64,000 nt of DNA, taken from Kitasatospora sp. SUK 42 (lineage in GTDB: Bacteria > Actinomycetota > Actinomycetes > Streptomycetales > Streptomycetaceae). The stretch covers positions 129,600-193,599 of the forward strand of contig NZ_LFMD02000005.1 in NCBI RefSeq assembly GCF_015776785.2, given 5' to 3'. The notes under the pieces are model-generated. The model had not been told where the DNA came from. It saw only the letters and a list, made by a program, of their open reading frames with translations, and ran no database searches. Made by a program: the position numbers and the translations under genes. The first letter of the stretch is position 1. Each line of letters starts with the position of its first letter. Positions 33,782 through 41,756 of the stretch are shown piece after piece.

Positions 33782-35698
33782 TCAGCCCACCACCGGCAGC
33801 TCCAGTGCCGAGGCGCGCCCGCCGCCGTAGCCGATCCGGTAGCTCGCCTGCCCGTCGGCCGGGAGGAGCTGGAAGGAGTCGGGGTTGGCGGCGGCGACGC
33901 TGAGGCGGATCCGGTCGCCCGCGCGGAACAGCACCGAGACCGGCTGGAGGTCGATCACCACCCGCTGGGCGCGCCCCTGCGGGAGGGGCTCGGCGTCGGC
34001 GGCCGCGTAGGTGCGCGGGGTGCGCAGCCGGCGCCAGTCGGGATTGTCGCCACGATCGGACACCGCCCGGTCCGCGACAGCGAGTTGACCCTCCGTCAGA
34101 TAGGTGACCCTGCCGTCGGGGGCGACGTCCTCCAGGTAGACGTGCAGGGCGCCCTCGGCCGAGCCGGCCAGGCCGGTCACGTCCAGGGTGACCTTGCCGT
34201 TGCCGGTGACCCTCGTGTCCTCGGTCAGCGGGGCGGTGGTGTAGCCGAGCAGTTTGGCGTCCACGGCGGCGCGGTCGGGGTAACTGACCTTGCCCCCGTT
34301 GAGGTTGGTGTTCCAGCGGTCGAACTCGCCGGTGCCGGCGGTCGGGTCGAGGCGCAGCAGGTCGGAGCCGGAGCGCAGGCCCTCCTCCTCGGAGCGGCGG
34401 CCGTCGAGGGTGTTGCCCTGGCCGAGGTAGAGCCGCCGGGTGTGGGTGCCGGGCACCGGCCAGCGGGTGGTGGTGCGCCAGACGCCCTCGTTGAAGGTGT
34501 AGTAGTGCACCTGCCGCCGGCCGTCGGGGCGGGCGCCGTCGCGTACGTAGCGGTCGAAGAACGCGAAGGTGCGCTGGTCGAGTTGGTCGTGTTCGGCCTC
34601 GGTGAGCGGGCGGGCCGGCTGGAACGGGTCGGCGAACCAGCCGGAGCCGTGGTTCCAGGGGCCGATCCAGTCGTCCTGGGTGTTGGACAGGCCGGTGAAC
34701 TGGGAGAGCACGCCGTTGGAGGTGCCCGCGTCGAGCCAGCCGGCCCGGGTCAGCACCGGCACCCCGCCGTCCTCGATGGCGTCGGTCTTCTCGCCGACGC
34801 TGCCGACCGTCCAGCTCTTCGGGCCGTCCTGGTAGTCGCGGTGGACGCCGGTGTGCGCCATCTCGACCAGGTTGGCGTTGTTCGCGTGCTCGGCGCGCGC
34901 GGCGGTCAGCAGGGCCGGTCCGTCCGGGCCGTCGACCGGCCTCGGGGTCAGGCCGATCAGTCCGGTGTGCTCGCAGACCTGCCTGGTCGCCTCGTCGGTG
35001 TCGCAGGTGGTGCCGCCGGCCTGGTCGAGGATGCGCAGCAGCAGCGCGTACGGGGCGAGCCGGGGCTCGATGAGCAGTCCGCCGGGGCGCACCAGGTCCT
35101 CGTACGGGTCGAAGTCGTACGAGAGGGGGGCGGCGGCCGCGATGTGGTGGTTGCCCAGGGCGGTGGCCAGCATGGCGGTGTCGCCGCCGTAGGAGATGCC
35201 GGTGGTGCCGACCCGGCCGTTGGACCAGGGCTGGGCGGCGATCCAGTCGCTGAGCGAGCCGCTGTCGGCGATCGCGTCGGCGCCCAGTTCGGAGGTCAGG
35301 GTGCCGAAGGAGGCGCCGGTGCCGCGCAGGTCGGCGGCGACGTAGGCGTAGCCGCGGGCGTTCCACAGCTCGGCGGTGCCGTTGGTGCCACCCGGCTTGC
35401 CGGGCTGGACCCGGGCGCGCCAGTAGCGCTGGGTGACCAGGACGGTGGGCAGCTTGGCGCCGGGTTCGGTGCCCGGCGGCAGGTAGACGTCGACGGCGAG
35501 GCGGACGCCGTCGGGCATGGTGACGTAGCGCGACTGGAGGTGCGGTTCGGCGGCGGCCGCGGGTGCGGCCGCGGACGGGGCCGTGGCCAGGCCCAGCAGG
35601 GTGAGCGCCGACAGGGCCGCCGCCGAGGCGCGGCGCAGCGTCCGCCTGTCGGCCCTCCCCCGGCTCATCCTCCCCCGGCTCATCGTTCCCCGGCTCAT
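33782..35698 (-). CDS. Secreted CocE/NonD-type serine hydrolase (X-Pro dipeptidyl-peptidase family)
   Basis: A 638-residue exported hydrolase of esters or X-Pro peptides. The signal region holds RADRRTLRRASAAALSALTLLG and ends near APSAAAPAAAA. The N-terminal alpha/beta domain begins VTMPDGVRLAVDVYLPPG; the nucleophile is in TTGISYGGDTAML (G-x-S-x-G). The C-terminal jelly roll carries FRAGDRIRLSVAAANPD. Three in-frame ATGs (35698, 35683, 35668) sit in a triplicated 15-bp unit. The first overlaps the cupin stop (ATGA), so that start is listed. Confidence 0.88.
   Translation of the reverse strand: MSRGTMSRGRMSRGRADRRTLRRASAAALSALTLLGLATAPSAAAPAAAAEPHLQSRYVTMPDGVRLAVDVYLPPGTEPGAKLPTVLVTQRYWRARVQPGKPGGTNGTAELWNARGYAYVAADLRGTGASFGTLTSELGADAIADSGSLSDWIAAQPWSNGRVGTTGISYGGDTAMLATALGNHHIAAAAPLSYDFDPYEDLVRPGGLLIEPRLAPYALLLRILDQAGGTTCDTDEATRQVCEHTGLIGLTPRPVDGPDGPALLTAARAEHANNANLVEMAHTGVHRDYQDGPKSWTVGSVGEKTDAIEDGGVPVLTRAGWLDAGTSNGVLSQFTGLSNTQDDWIGPWNHGSGWFADPFQPARPLTEAEHDQLDQRTFAFFDRYVRDGARPDGRRQVHYYTFNEGVWRTTTRWPVPGTHTRRLYLGQGNTLDGRRSEEEGLRSGSDLLRLDPTAGTGEFDRWNTNLNGGKVSYPDRAAVDAKLLGYTTAPLTEDTRVTGNGKVTLDVTGLAGSAEGALHVYLEDVAPDGRVTYLTEGQLAVADRAVSDRGDNPDWRRLRTPRTYAAADAEPLPQGRAQRVVIDLQPVSVLFRAGDRIRLSVAAANPDSFQLLPADGQASYRIGYGGGRASALELPVVG
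35655..35698 (-). repeat. Three 15-bp tandem repeats, each with a start codon and SD-like sequence
   Basis: The unit ATGAGCCGGGGGAGG occurs three times in a row (one with AACG at its end). Each copy provides an in-frame ATG, and its GGGGGAGG tail forms a possible ribosome site for the next one. Confidence 0.75.
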
Positions 35699-36120
35699 CG
35701 GACGGTCGCCTTCCAGGGGCCGTCCTCTGACCGCGCCTCGGTGTCCGTCCCCGGCCAGGGTGGCAGGGTGACGGCCGCTATGCGCAGCGGTCCGTCGCCG
35801 TCCGGGTCGGAGCGGAACTGGAAGGCGGTGCCGAGCGGGATCGAGACGGCCGTCCCGGGCGCGAGCCGGACCGTCTCCTCCCGGTCGCCCTGGCGCCGCC
35901 ACAGCTCGCCGCCGCCCGCGGTGACCTGCCACAACTCCTGCACGGTGGCGTGCGACACCGCGCGCGTGACCTCCCCGGGGTCCAGCTCGAACACGGCGAG
36001 GCTTCCTTGCCCCTCCAGTACCAGTAGCGGGTGGACCCTGGCCCCGTCCGGGGCGGTCACCGCGGGTGTGTCACCGATCTCGGTGGTCCGGAAGGGTTGC
36101 TGTACCGGCTGACTGCTCAT
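35695..36120 (-). CDS. Cupin-domain protein
   Basis: A 141-residue single-domain cupin. The central part reads VTRAVSHATVQELWQVTAGGGELWRRQG, with the second motif LAPGTAVSIPLGTAFQFR. The first motif has His and Glu in the metal-binding region (H-A-T-V-Q-E), and the final His of motif 2 is not obvious, so metal binding is uncertain. ATG 36120 has GGAGAGAGG about 12 nt upstream. It overlaps the CocE-type hydrolase by 4 nt, so the two are co-expressed. The role is unknown; perhaps binding a small molecule related to the hydrolase substrate. Confidence 0.78.
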   Translation of the reverse strand: MSSQPVQQPFRTTEIGDTPAVTAPDGARVHPLLVLEGQGSLAVFELDPGEVTRAVSHATVQELWQVTAGGGELWRRQGDREETVRLAPGTAVSIPLGTAFQFRSDPDGDGPLRIAAVTLPPWPGTDTEARSEDGPWKATVR

Positions 36121-36285
36121 CCGACGACCCGGCCTCTCTCCTCGGCGTGGAGTTCCTGGGCTCGTCCCCCACCGCCGATCAGACCACGGTCGCACCGGGG
36201 CCCGCCATACGCCCCGACGCGTACCCGACCCCGAGACGGCCCCTAGACACCTCCGGGCGACTACCCCGGGACACCCCCGGGCGGG

Positions 36286-37017
36286 CTACCCCGGGACGCC
36301 CCCGAACTCGCGCACGGCGTCGGTGACGATGGCGTCCAGCCGGGCGTGGTGGGCGCCGCGCCAGTAGGCCTGTCCGCACTCGGTGCACTGGGCGAAGGCG
36401 TCGTAGGAGCGCTCGGTGCCGTCCCGCAGTTGCTCGCGCACCGAGGTCTTGGTCACGGTGCGCAGCGTCCCGTTGCAGGTGGTGCAGCGGGTCCAGGGGG
36501 CGAGCGGCGGGGCGAAGCGGGAGAGCACGTCGCGCAGTTGCTCGGCGGGGCGGTGGCTGTAGACGTACGCGCCGGCCCACAGTTCGCGGCGGCGCAGCAG
36601 GCCGCGGTCGCGGGAAAGCATGACGCGCTGCTCGGCGGCGGAGCGGGCGGCCAGCGCGGCGTCGCCGATGTCGGGGTTCTCGTAGGCGGCGTCGACGCCG
36701 AGCAGGCGCAGGCGGCGGGCGAGGGTGCCGAGGTGGACGTCCAGCAGGAAGCGCGGCGGGGCGAGCGAGGGCTGCGGCCGGGCGACGGCCTCGATGGTGA
36801 CGTGGTCGGCGTCGACCGGGACGTACCCGTCGGGCACCGGCCGTCCGTCCACCAGCAGGGCGCCGACCTCGGTGAGGGGCACGCCCAGCGACTCGACCAC
36901 GTGGCCGAGGGTGGAGGTGCCGTCGGTGCGCAGCGCGGTGCGGCCGGCCCGCCGGGGCGCGGAGACGAAGAGGTGCAGCTCAGGGGCGAAGTCGAGCGAG
37001 ATCTGGGGTCGGTCCAC
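36286..37017 (-). CDS. Mut7-C RNase-domain protein with ubiquitin-like N-terminus
   Basis: A 243-residue protein of the Mut7-C/PIN-like RNase family. Residues 1-~80 form a ubiquitin/MoaD-like domain (LDFAPELHLFVSAP, VGALLVDGRPV, VTIEAVAR). Residues ~85-170 carry the PIN-like core with FLLDVHLGTLARRLRLLG (acidic D) and VMLSRDRGLLRRR. A zinc ribbon follows: CTTCNG and CTECGQAYW. The start is GTG 37017; a CATGCT box 6 nt upstream suggests a leaderless message. Family proteins are thought to be RNA-degrading; no experimental role is known for this type. Confidence 0.85.
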   Translation of the reverse strand: MDRPQISLDFAPELHLFVSAPRRAGRTALRTDGTSTLGHVVESLGVPLTEVGALLVDGRPVPDGYVPVDADHVTIEAVARPQPSLAPPRFLLDVHLGTLARRLRLLGVDAAYENPDIGDAALAARSAAEQRVMLSRDRGLLRRRELWAGAYVYSHRPAEQLRDVLSRFAPPLAPWTRCTTCNGTLRTVTKTSVREQLRDGTERSYDAFAQCTECGQAYWRGAHHARLDAIVTDAVREFGGVPG

Positions 37018-37082
37018 GCGGCCAGCATGCCAGCGGGCGGCGGGCGGGGGCCACCGCTTTCCGGCCAGGGGGTCGCCCCGGC

Positions 37083-38348
37083 TCAGCGCGGGACGGCGAT
37101 CGCCGGGACGGGGCCCGGGTGGCGGCCGGCCGCCGCCCAACGGGCCACCGGGCCCATCGCGTGCCCGGCGGCGAGGAACAGGGCCCCGAGGAGCAGCCAG
37201 CCCGCGAGCCCGCCGTCCAGCAGCAGCGCGGTGAGCAGCAGCGGGCCCAGGGTGCGGGCGACGGCCACGCCGGTGGTGAAGAAGCCCTGGTACTGGCCGA
37301 TCCGCTCCGGCGGCGCGAGGTCGAATCCGAGCTGCCAGGAGCCGGCCGACTGCCGCATCTCCCCGGCCACCTGTAGCCCGGCCGCGGCCACCAGCAGGGC
37401 GCCGACCGTCCAGACCGGCACGTCCAGGGCCGACAGTCCGCAGACCGCGCAGGAGGCGAGCAGCAGCACCCCGGCCGAGCGGACGGCGCGCACCGCCGAG
37501 TCGAGCCCGGTGACGCCGCGGGCCGTACGGACCTGGAAGGCCAGCACCGCGAGGGTGTTGAGCACGAACAGCGCCGATCCGAGCCAGCCGAGCCCGGGGG
37601 CCCGTTCGGCGATCCACAGCGGGAGGATCAGGCTGAGCAGCGGCATCCGGAGCAGCAGCACGGTGTTGACGGCGGTGACGGCGGCGTAGCGCCGGTCCCG
37701 CAGCACGGCCAGGCGCGGGCCGTCGCCCGGCCCCGACGGCCCCGACGGCGCGGGCGGGACTTCGGGCAGCCGCCGTAGGAGCAGCGCGCCGGCCAGGAAG
37801 CCGAGCCCGGTGACGGCGAAGGCGCCGAGGTAGCCGGCGCGGGTGCCGAGGGTGAGTGCGACACCGCCGATGGCGGCTCCAACGGCCAGTCCGCCGTTGA
37901 GGGTTGACTGGAGGTGGGCGAGCAGCCCGGTTCGCTCGGCGGGCGGGACGAGGCCCGCGACCAGCGCCTGCCGGGCGGCGGTGAGCCCGGACTGCGCGGT
38001 GGCGAAGAGGCACATCGCGAGCATGAACGGCCAGGAGGAGCGGATCACCAGGAAGGCGGCGACCACGCCCGCCGCGCCGAGCGCGAGCGCGACCGCCGTA
38101 CGGCGCGGGCCCCGGCGGTCGGCGAGGTGGCCGAGCGGGACGCCGGCGAGCGAACCGAGCGCCCAGGCCACGGCGAGGCCGGCTCCGAGGGCGGTCACCG
38201 ACATGCCGACGACACGGGTGAAGTAGAGCGCGGAGGTGGTGTAGTACGCGCCGTCGCCCACGGCGCTCGCCAACTGGGCGGCGGCGAGGGTCCGCTGGGG
38301 TCCGGGGGGCGGCAGTGCGGCAGATCGGGCGGTGCGGTGGTTCGGCAC
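37083..38348 (-). CDS. MFS transporter (12-helix)
   Basis: A 421-residue permease with about 12 hydrophobic helices. Loop 2-3 reads GHLADRRGPRR, the standard MFS motif. The central loop is long and Pro/Ser/Gly-rich (VPPAPSGPSGPGDGPR). The start is GTG 38348, which has AGGAGAG upstream; longer in-frame starts run into the neighbouring promoter region. A 12-bp inverted repeat and a 16-bp palindrome upstream suggest operator control. The substrate is unknown. Confidence 0.87.
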   Translation of the reverse strand: MPNHRTARSAALPPPGPQRTLAAAQLASAVGDGAYYTTSALYFTRVVGMSVTALGAGLAVAWALGSLAGVPLGHLADRRGPRRTAVALALGAAGVVAAFLVIRSSWPFMLAMCLFATAQSGLTAARQALVAGLVPPAERTGLLAHLQSTLNGGLAVGAAIGGVALTLGTRAGYLGAFAVTGLGFLAGALLLRRLPEVPPAPSGPSGPGDGPRLAVLRDRRYAAVTAVNTVLLLRMPLLSLILPLWIAERAPGLGWLGSALFVLNTLAVLAFQVRTARGVTGLDSAVRAVRSAGVLLLASCAVCGLSALDVPVWTVGALLVAAAGLQVAGEMRQSAGSWQLGFDLAPPERIGQYQGFFTTGVAVARTLGPLLLTALLLDGGLAGWLLLGALFLAAGHAMGPVARWAAAGRHPGPVPAIAVPR

Positions 38349-38354
38349 GTCTCT

Positions 38355-38414
38355 CCTGTCGGGTGGCCGGTGGCTCGGGAGCCACGCTAGGAGGCGAATG
38401 GACCACCCGACAGG
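38355..38414. promoter_or_regulatory. Inverted repeat flanking a palindrome in the MFS promoter
   Basis: CCTGTCGGGTGG at 38355-38366 is repeated inverted at 38403-38414. The perfect 16-bp palindrome GTGGCTCGGGAGCCAC lies between at 38370-38385. Both halves bracket the predicted -10 box, the pattern expected of a repressor bound at two sites. Confidence 0.5.
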
Positions 38415-38641
38415 TCCAGTGATCTCGCGTTTTCCTGGGCCATTTCGAAGCATCCACTGCACCCCTGGACGACCGGTGAACTGCCGTACGGGGAAGGGCT
38501 TCCGTTCACTCCCCGCACTCCCGCCCCACGGGCCCGGCCCCGCCCGCGCCGCCGAAGCGCCGTCCGTACCCGCTCCGAGTCCGGCGCCCGAAGCGGATGG
38601 AACACCTCCACCACCCGACCGGGGGGCCAAGATTGACCGTG

Positions 38642-38670
38642 TTGATCCGTCAGTAACACCCTCCTATGCT
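38642..38670 (+). promoter_or_regulatory. Vegetative-type promoter of the molybdenum hydroxylase operon
   Basis: TTGATC at 38642-38647, a 17-bp spacer, then TATGCT at 38665-38670. The predicted transcript starts near 38677, so any start codon for the large subunit must be downstream of that point. Confidence 0.6.
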
Positions 38671-38754
38671 CAACGGCGTTCGCGATCCGGCACCGGGCCG
38701 GGGCCGCCACGCCCACCCGATCCGGCGCCGCCACCGGCTCGAAGGGTTCCTCCC

Positions 38755-41076
38755 ATCAGCACCTCCACCGCCGCCTCGGACTCCACCGGCCACCAGGGCG
38801 ACACCGGACACCCCGGCGACGCCGACCACTCCGCCGACACCGACCGCTCCGCCGACACCACCGGGCCCACCGGCCGCCGCCGCTTCCTCACCTACCTGCT
38901 GGCCGCCCCGACCCTCACCGTCGCCGCCCGGCTCGGCCTCGACGCCGCCGCGCCCGCCTCCGCCCAGGCGGCGGTCCGCGCCGCCGAGGCGGCCCGGACC
39001 GCCGCCGCCCCCGCACAGTTGCTCGGCCTGCCGGGGATCCCGGACATCATCGACCTCGGCGACGCGATGATCCTCGCCGGGCTGCCCACCTCGCACCTGC
39101 TGGTCCTCGAAATCACCCCCGCCGGGCGTGCCGCGCTGTACCTGCCCCGGCTGGAGGTCGGCCAGGGCCTCACCACGGCGATCGCCATGCTGGTCGCCGA
39201 GGAGCTCGACGCCCGCCTCACCGACGTGGACGTGCCGCTCTCCGACGGCCGCCCTGAGCTGCTCTTCAACCAGCTGACCGGCGGCTCCAACTCGGTGCGC
39301 TCGCTGTACGACCCGGTGCGCGCCGCGGCCGCCGCCGCGCGCGCCCGGCTGGTGACCGCCGCCGCCACCCGCTGGAACGTTCCCGCGAACAGCCTGCGCA
39401 CCGCCGACTCCGCCGTCCTCGCCCCCGACGGCCGCAGCCTCGGCTACGGCGAACTCGCCGCCGCGGCCGCCGCGGTGGTCGTGCCCGCCGTCCCGGGCAA
39501 ACCCAAGTCGCCCGACCAGCTGCGCCTGGTGGGCAGACCGACCGGTCGGATCGACGCCCGCGACATCGTCACCGGCCGCGTCAAGTACGCCGGGGACCTC
39601 CAGATCCCGAGCGCCGTCCCCACCGTCGTCGCCCGACCGACCACCATCAACGGCACCCTCAAGTCGGTGGACGCCTCCGTCGCCCGCACCATGCCCGGGG
39701 TGTACGCCGTGGTGCAGATCCCCAGCGGCGTTGCCGTCCTCGCCGAGACCTTCGACCAGGCGATCAAGGCCCGCGACGCGCTGCGCACCACCTGGAACCC
39801 CGGCCCGGTCGCGAACCTGTCCACGGGCGACATCCAGGCCCGGTTGCGCGCCGCGCACGCCCCCTTCCTGCTGCCGCCGCTGCTCACCGAGTACCTGGAC
39901 GGCGAGTTCGACTTCGCCTTCGTCAACCACGCCCCGATGGAGGTGCTCACCGCCGTCGCCGACGTGCGGCCGAACCGCGCCGAACTGTGGTTCGCCGCGC
40001 AGAGCCCGATCATCGCCCAGCAGACCATCGCCGCCGAACTCGGTCTGCCGCAGAGCGCCGTCACCGTCCACGTCGTGCGCGGCGGCGGCTCCTTCGGCCG
40101 CCGGCTGTTCTTCGACGCCGCCCTGGAGGCCGCCCAGATCTCCAAGGCCGCCGGCCGCCCGGTCAAGCTCATGTGGACCCGCAACGACGACATGCGCCAC
40201 GGCCGGATGCGCCCCGCCAGCCACCACCGGATCCGCGCCACCTACGGCCTCGGCCAGGTGCTCACCTGGGAGCACCGCGCCGCCACCGTGAAGACCGACC
40301 TCGGGCACGGCCTCGGCGAGGCGCTCACCGGGGCCGGGTTCAACCTCTCACTGGCCGGGCTCAGCCTCGCCCAGGCCTTCTTCCTGCTCACCGAGAAGAA
40401 CCCGTACAACGTCGGCATCCCCACCCAGCTGCTCGCCGAGCTTCCGCTGGACGTGCACACCGGCAGCTGGCGCTCGGTCTACTCGGGCATGGTCCGGGTC
40501 GCCGACGAGATCATGATGGACGAGCTCGCCCGCCGAATGGGCCAGGACGAGGTCGCCTTCCGCCGCGCCCGGCTGCGCGACGCCGCCGGGCAGGCCGTCC
40601 TGGACACCGTCGCCAGGGCCGGCGGCTGGGGCCGGCCGATGCCGCCGGGCCAGGCCCAGGGCGTCGGCTACCACGACGAGAACGGCGGCCGGGTCGCCTA
40701 CCTGGTCGAACTGGACGCCTCCGACCGGGCCAACCCCCGGGTCACCAGGGCGGTTGCCGCCGCCGACGTCGGCCGGGCCATCAACCCCCGTGGCCTGGAG
40801 GCCCAGTTGACCGGCGCGCTGATCGACGGCATCTCGGTCATCCTCCAGGCCGGCAACCACATCGACAACGGCGCGGTGCGGGAGGGCAGTTACGCCGACT
40901 TCCTGTACGCCCGGCAGCGGAACACCCCGCCGTCGGTCGAGATCCACATCCTGCCGCCGAGCGGAGCACCGGGCGGCGCGGGCGAGTTGGGCGTCCCGGC
41001 CGCCTCGGCCGCCGTCGCCAACGCCTACGCCCGCGCGACCGGCACCAGCCCGCGCTCCTTCCCCATCCACTTCTGA
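38755..41076 (+). CDS. Molybdenum hydroxylase large subunit, isoquinoline 1-oxidoreductase beta-type, Tat-exported
   Basis: About 774 residues. The catalytic molybdopterin subunit of an IorAB-type aldehyde/N-heterocycle hydroxylase. A Tat signal GRRRFLTYLLAAPTLTVAA lies at ~40-60. Family segments include VGQGLTTAIAMLVAEELDA, RGGGSFGRRLF, TGSWRSV and, near the end, the catalytic Glu in GGAGELGVPAASAAVANA. No ATG, GTG or TTG occurs in frame between the promoter and the Tat motif. ATC 38755 is given as the most plausible start; an in-frame ATG at 38398 lies upstream of the promoter. It pairs with the iron-sulphur subunit 62 bp downstream. No third (FAD) subunit is present, as expected for this class. 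Confidence 0.82.
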   Translation: MSTSTAASDSTGHQGDTGHPGDADHSADTDRSADTTGPTGRRRFLTYLLAAPTLTVAARLGLDAAAPASAQAAVRAAEAARTAAAPAQLLGLPGIPDIIDLGDAMILAGLPTSHLLVLEITPAGRAALYLPRLEVGQGLTTAIAMLVAEELDARLTDVDVPLSDGRPELLFNQLTGGSNSVRSLYDPVRAAAAAARARLVTAAATRWNVPANSLRTADSAVLAPDGRSLGYGELAAAAAAVVVPAVPGKPKSPDQLRLVGRPTGRIDARDIVTGRVKYAGDLQIPSAVPTVVARPTTINGTLKSVDASVARTMPGVYAVVQIPSGVAVLAETFDQAIKARDALRTTWNPGPVANLSTGDIQARLRAAHAPFLLPPLLTEYLDGEFDFAFVNHAPMEVLTAVADVRPNRAELWFAAQSPIIAQQTIAAELGLPQSAVTVHVVRGGGSFGRRLFFDAALEAAQISKAAGRPVKLMWTRNDDMRHGRMRPASHHRIRATYGLGQVLTWEHRAATVKTDLGHGLGEALTGAGFNLSLAGLSLAQAFFLLTEKNPYNVGIPTQLLAELPLDVHTGSWRSVYSGMVRVADEIMMDELARRMGQDEVAFRRARLRDAAGQAVLDTVARAGGWGRPMPPGQAQGVGYHDENGGRVAYLVELDASDRANPRVTRAVAAADVGRAINPRGLEAQLTGALIDGISVILQAGNHIDNGAVREGSYADFLYARQRNTPPSVEIHILPPSGAPGGAGELGVPAASAAVANAYARATGTSPRSFPIHF

Positions 41077-41138
41077 CATCCACAAGAGCACCCCCGCACC
41101 CCCGACCGACCCACCAGAGCCGAGGACGTCAACTCCCC

Positions 41139-41600
41139 ATGCCCACGCACACCTTCGTCCTCAACGGGCGGTCCGTCACCGTCGAGGCCCCGGACGACAT
41201 GCCGCTGCTCTGGGTGCTGCGCGACAAGCTCGGCGTCACCGGCCCCAAGTACGGCTGCGGCGTCGGCGTCTGCCGCGCCTGCACCAGCCACCTGGACGGC
41301 CAGGAGTTCCAGCCCTGCACCCGGGCCGTCAAGGACTGCGAAGGCCACACCGTCACCACCATCGAGGGCCTGGCCGACGGCGACACCCTGCACCCGGTGC
41401 AGGAGGCCTGGATCGACTGCGACGTCGCCCAGTGCGGCTTCTGCCAGCCGGGCCAGATCATGACGGCCGTCGCCCTGCTGCGCCGCACGCCCAACCCGAC
41501 GGACGCGGACATCGACCAGATCCAGAACATCTGCCGCTGCGGCAGCTACCCGCGCATCCGCGAGGCGATCAAGCGCGCGGCGGCCCGGCAGGCACCCTGA
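41139..41600 (+). CDS. Molybdenum hydroxylase small subunit, (2Fe-2S)-binding
   Basis: A 153-residue IorA/XdhC-type electron-transfer subunit. The plant-type cluster uses C-x4-C-x2-C in YGCGVGVCRAC plus a fourth Cys in FQPCTRAV. The second cluster uses CGFCQPGQ and ICRCGSY, separated by a helix. The order and spacing match the aldehyde oxidoreductase/isoquinoline 1-oxidoreductase alpha subunit, including CRCGSYPRIREAI near the end. It has no signal of its own and would travel with the Tat-bearing large subunit. It passes electrons from the Mo centre to an unknown acceptor. Confidence 0.95.
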   Translation: MPTHTFVLNGRSVTVEAPDDMPLLWVLRDKLGVTGPKYGCGVGVCRACTSHLDGQEFQPCTRAVKDCEGHTVTTIEGLADGDTLHPVQEAWIDCDVAQCGFCQPGQIMTAVALLRRTPNPTDADIDQIQNICRCGSYPRIREAIKRAAARQAP

Positions 41601-41756
41601 CGCAGACACCCTGACGCGGGCGCCCTGGCACGAGTGTCGAGCGACGGCCCGGCAGACGCTCCGACCACGACCGCACGCGAACGGCACCCTGGCGCCACCG
41701 GTACGGACCATTTAGGGTGGCCGGACCTCAACCACCTTGCCGACAAAGGACGATGG
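41601..41756. other. Intergenic region with a short direct repeat
   Basis: CACCCTGACGC occurs twice within 25 bp just around the stop of the preceding gene. A TTTAGGGT box at 41711-41717 is the likely -10 for the following lipase gene. There is no clear terminator. Confidence 0.4.

Larger units (their letters stand above)
38349..38754. other. 406-bp divergent regulatory region
   Basis: The region separates the MFS gene (left) from the molybdenum hydroxylase operon (right). It contains a 12-bp inverted repeat, a 16-bp palindrome, a TAGCGT -10 candidate for the MFS gene at 38386-38391, a good promoter for the hydroxylase at 38642-38670, and an unexplained GC-rich stretch (38450-38600) that keeps an open frame but shows no domain. 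Confidence 0.5.

Noticed and set aside
36230..36300. GC-rich direct repeat (CTACCCCGGGACACCCCC-like) as a mobile-element end
   Set aside because: It is short, imperfect and lies in the 3' untranslated zone between two same-strand genes; more likely a weak terminator or slippage repeat.
38398..38754. ATG at 38398 with AGGAGG as start of the molybdenum hydroxylase
   Set aside because: Only 3 nt separate AGGAGG from the ATG, the site precedes the best promoter, and the extra ~119 residues are low-complexity and would push the Tat signal inward.
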